7,879 nucleotides of DNA from Odoribacteraceae bacterium. Its GTDB lineage: Bacteria; Bacteroidota; Bacteroidia; Bacteroidales; Marinifilaceae. The stretch is taken from the NCBI GenBank assembly GCA_031259905.1, contig JAIRKS010000164.1, forward strand, positions 1 through 7,879, written 5' to 3'. The notes under the pieces are model-generated. The model was not told the DNA's origin. It did not search any database and was given only the letters and a program-made list of their open reading frames with translations. A program made the position numbers and the translations under genes. Below, in pieces: positions 6,778 through 7,879 of this stretch (positions are counted from its first letter, which is position 1; each line of letters begins with the position of its first letter).

Positions 6778-7397
6778 AAGAACACGCTATTGTCACTATC
6801 GGACGGCAGTTCGGTAGTCGTGGAAAAGAAATCGGCCGACGACTGGCGGAACGGTTGGGTATCGAGTGTTACGACCGACGATTGATCATGCTCGCGTCGC
6901 GGGAAAGTGGACTTTGCCCGGAATTTTTCGAAAGAGCGGACGAAAGGAACACGGGGAGTTTATGGAACGCTTTTGCATCGGGATGTGCCTTCGGCGGGCT
7001 TTATAACAATGATTTTCTATCTAACGAGAAGTTGTTCCAGATTCAGTCGGATGCGATACGAAAGCTGGCCGATCGGGAATCGTGCGTGCTGGTCGGACGT
7101 TGTGCCGATTATATCCTGCGAGATAAAAAGCGGTGCATTAACATCTTTATTCATGCTCCTGTCGAGACGCGAATCCGAACGATCATGGAACGACAATCTC
7201 TCTCCCGCGCGGAAACCATTGAGTTAGTACGTAAGATGGATAAAACACGCTCGAATTATTACAATTATTATACTGACAAAGGTTGGGGAGTCGCCTCTTC
7301 TTACCATCTTTCTATCGACTCGTCGTTGTTAGGCGTGGCCCAGACGGTAGAATTTATTGATCATTTCTTGTCCGGAAGCGAGAAATGGAGTAAATAA
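6774..7397 (+). CDS. Cytidylate kinase-like P-loop protein (Cytidylate_kin2-type family)
   Basis: This 207-residue protein belongs to the cytidylate-kinase-like family common in Bacteroidota and Firmicutes, which is distinct from the housekeeping Cmk. Its true substrate is, as far as I know, not established. Seen: a beta strand followed by the P-loop-like GRQFGSRGK at residues 10-18, CYDRRLI at 32-38, the strand and helix VLVGRCADYILR at 105-116, INIFIHAP at 122-129 (as in NMP kinases), a basic lid-like stretch RIRTIMERQSLSR, then DKTRSNYYNYYTDKGWG and YHLSIDSS near the C-terminus, all typical of this family. The start at ATG 6774 overlaps the MATE stop (ATGA), so translation is probably coupled; the frame stays open further upstream but only within the MATE gene. 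Base and codon use differ from gcvP and ispG: more CGA/CGT arginine and GAA codons, and much lower GC. Confidence 0.9.
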   Translation: MKEHAIVTIGRQFGSRGKEIGRRLAERLGIECYDRRLIMLASRESGLCPEFFERADERNTGSLWNAFASGCAFGGLYNNDFLSNEKLFQIQSDAIRKLADRESCVLVGRCADYILRDKKRCINIFIHAPVETRIRTIMERQSLSRAETIELVRKMDKTRSNYYNYYTDKGWGVASSYHLSIDSSLLGVAQTVEFIDHFLSGSEKWSK

Positions 7398-7472
7398 CAT
7401 CCCGATCAAGGCAAATTACCTCATTGGTCTTTAGTGGAGTACAATAAAATCACGAAAAAACCTATTAAAAGA

Positions 7473-7506
7473 TTTGGAAGTAACGTATGTGTTGTATTAC
7501 CTTTGC
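7473..7506 (+). promoter_or_regulatory. Strong Bacteroidota-type promoter, possibly for the rRNA operon or a short RNA
   Basis: TTTG at 7473-7476, a 21-bp spacer, and TACCTTTGC at 7498-7506 give a perfect match to the TTTG / TAnnTTTG(C) consensus of the Bacteroidota primary sigma factor. Transcription should start near 7511. It lies about 75 bp after the kinase-like gene and about 260 bp before the 16S start. A terminator-like hairpin starts only ~20 nt after the expected start. A weaker alternative promoter (TAAATTTA at 7585-7592) lies closer to the boxA-like site. Confidence 0.65.
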
Positions 7507-7525
7507 AGACGCTTTTCGGTTAGAA

Positions 7526-7550
7526 GTGCCCGTTTCCGGGCGTTTTTTTT
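7526..7550 (+). terminator. Intrinsic terminator
   Basis: GCCCG (7528-7532), a TTTC loop and CGGGC (7537-7541) form a five-pair GC stem, extendable by G-U pairs, followed by G and eight T (7543-7550). It is well placed to end the ispG-MATE-kinase transcript, about 130 nt past the last stop codon. It also lies directly downstream of the promoter at 7473-7506. Confidence 0.8.
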
Positions 7551-7601
7551 CGGGTAGCATTTCGAGGGAGGGGTAGAGGGGTATTAAATTTAGTAGAGAA
7601 G

Positions 7602-7614
7602 AGTTCTTAACAAT
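7602..7614 (+). promoter_or_regulatory. boxA-like antitermination site in the rRNA leader
   Basis: AGTTCTTAACAAT resembles the rRNA-leader boxA of E. coli (TGCTCTTTAACAA) in its TTAACAA part. It also resembles the AGTTCTTTGACA-type motif that I recall ahead of 16S genes in Bacteroidota. It lies about 155 nt before the 16S start. BoxA in nascent rRNA recruits Nus factors so that polymerase resists termination. The assignment is by motif and position only. Confidence 0.5.
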
Positions 7615-7660
7615 ACTGGGAAGCGAGTAAGTACAGCGCGAGCTTGATATACCCGTTTTT

Positions 7661-7676
7661 CGTGACGTTAGTCACG
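7661..7676. other. Perfect hairpin in the 16S leader
   Basis: CGTGAC (7661-7666) and GTCACG (7671-7676) are perfect inverted repeats around GTTA, nested inside a wider CGAGC (7639-7643) / GCTCG (7679-7683) pairing. A T-run lies before it, not after, so it is not a terminator on the + strand. It could be a processing or antitermination structure in the pre-rRNA leader, or a protein-binding palindrome. The rest of 7551-7767 shows no gene. It includes a pyrimidine-rich tract at 7721-7738 just before the 16S start. Confidence 0.45.
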
Positions 7677-7767
7677 TGGCTCGGGAGTCAAGAATCGAGA
7701 AAGCTGGCCAGGCAAGACAGGTTTTTCTTTTTCCCTTTGGGGGGATGGAAGAACGGATAGAAATTAT

Positions 7768-7879
7768 AACGAGAAGAGTTTGATCCTGGCTCAGGATGAA
7801 CGCTAGCGACAGGCTTAACACATGCAAGTCGAGGGGCATCGGGGGTAGCGATACCCGCCGGCGACCGGCGCACGGGTGA
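7768..7879 (+). rRNA. rrs: 16S ribosomal RNA, 5' end (partial)
   Basis: The universal 27F primer sequence AGAGTTTGATCCTGGCTCAG begins at 7775, which corresponds to E. coli position 8, placing the mature 5' end near 7768. It continues with GATGAACGCTAGCGACAGG, CTTAACACATGCAAGTCGAG, a V1 hairpin with GGTA-GCGA-TACC at its tip, and GGCGACCGGCGCACGGGTGA at the window edge. The gene is cut by the window end. The AGCGACAGGCTTAACAC variant points to Bacteroidales, most like Odoribacter/Butyricimonas from memory. The 5' boundary is approximate because processing sites cannot be read directly. Confidence 0.97.

Noticed and set aside
7661..7676. Hairpin considered as a terminator
   Set aside because: The T-run precedes the stem on the plus strand and neither strand has a T-run after it.
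7688..7873. 61-codon minus-strand frame
   Set aside because: It lies antisense to the 16S rRNA gene and its leader, with no sign of coding.

Overview
The window looks like a Bacteroidota (Bacteroidales) chromosome segment. The last ~110 bases are the 5' end of a 16S rRNA gene. Its opening bases, with GACAGGCTTAACACATG and then a CGACCGGCGCACGGGTGA stretch, resemble my recollection of Odoribacter/Butyricimonas-type sequences, so Odoribacteraceae is my best guess. Promoter-like sites of the Bacteroidota type (TTG/TTTG, then TAnnTTTG about 20 bases later) and the absence of Shine-Dalgarno sequences agree with this. The protein genes at the left and centre are strikingly GC- and CpG-rich for that family.

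Layout, all genes on the + strand. Positions 1-241 hold a tandem array of 42-bp units, each made of two 21-bp halves rich in TCGCGA. Positions 264-389 (with degenerate flanks from ~243 to ~410) hold a second 21-bp array built around CTCGAG, again with a 42-bp higher-order period. A candidate promoter at 496-526 precedes gcvP (573-3446), a full-length single-chain glycine decarboxylase P-protein. A 147-bp gap with a predicted folded RNA element follows. Then come three tightly packed genes: ispG (3594-5426, methylerythritol-phosphate isoprenoid pathway), a MATE-family exporter (5428-6777, 1 nt after the ispG stop) and a cytidylate-kinase-like P-loop protein (6774-7397, overlapping the MATE stop by 4 nt). 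The spacing suggests these three are co-transcribed and translationally coupled.

Positions 7398-7767 are non-coding. They contain a perfect Bacteroidota-type promoter, an intrinsic terminator starting only ~20 nt downstream of that promoter, a boxA-like antitermination site, a perfect hairpin and then the 16S rRNA start. This is best read as the end of the ispG operon running into an rRNA operon leader.

Glycine cleavage and isoprenoid synthesis are ordinary housekeeping functions, and I found no clear new defence or mobile system. The parts worth a second look are the two related helix-phased repeat arrays, the unusual ispG start region (no usable in-frame ATG, a run of nine A, an out-of-frame ATGATG upstream), the promoter-terminator pair before the rRNA gene, and the unexplained coupling of a MATE exporter with an orphan nucleotide-kinase-like protein.
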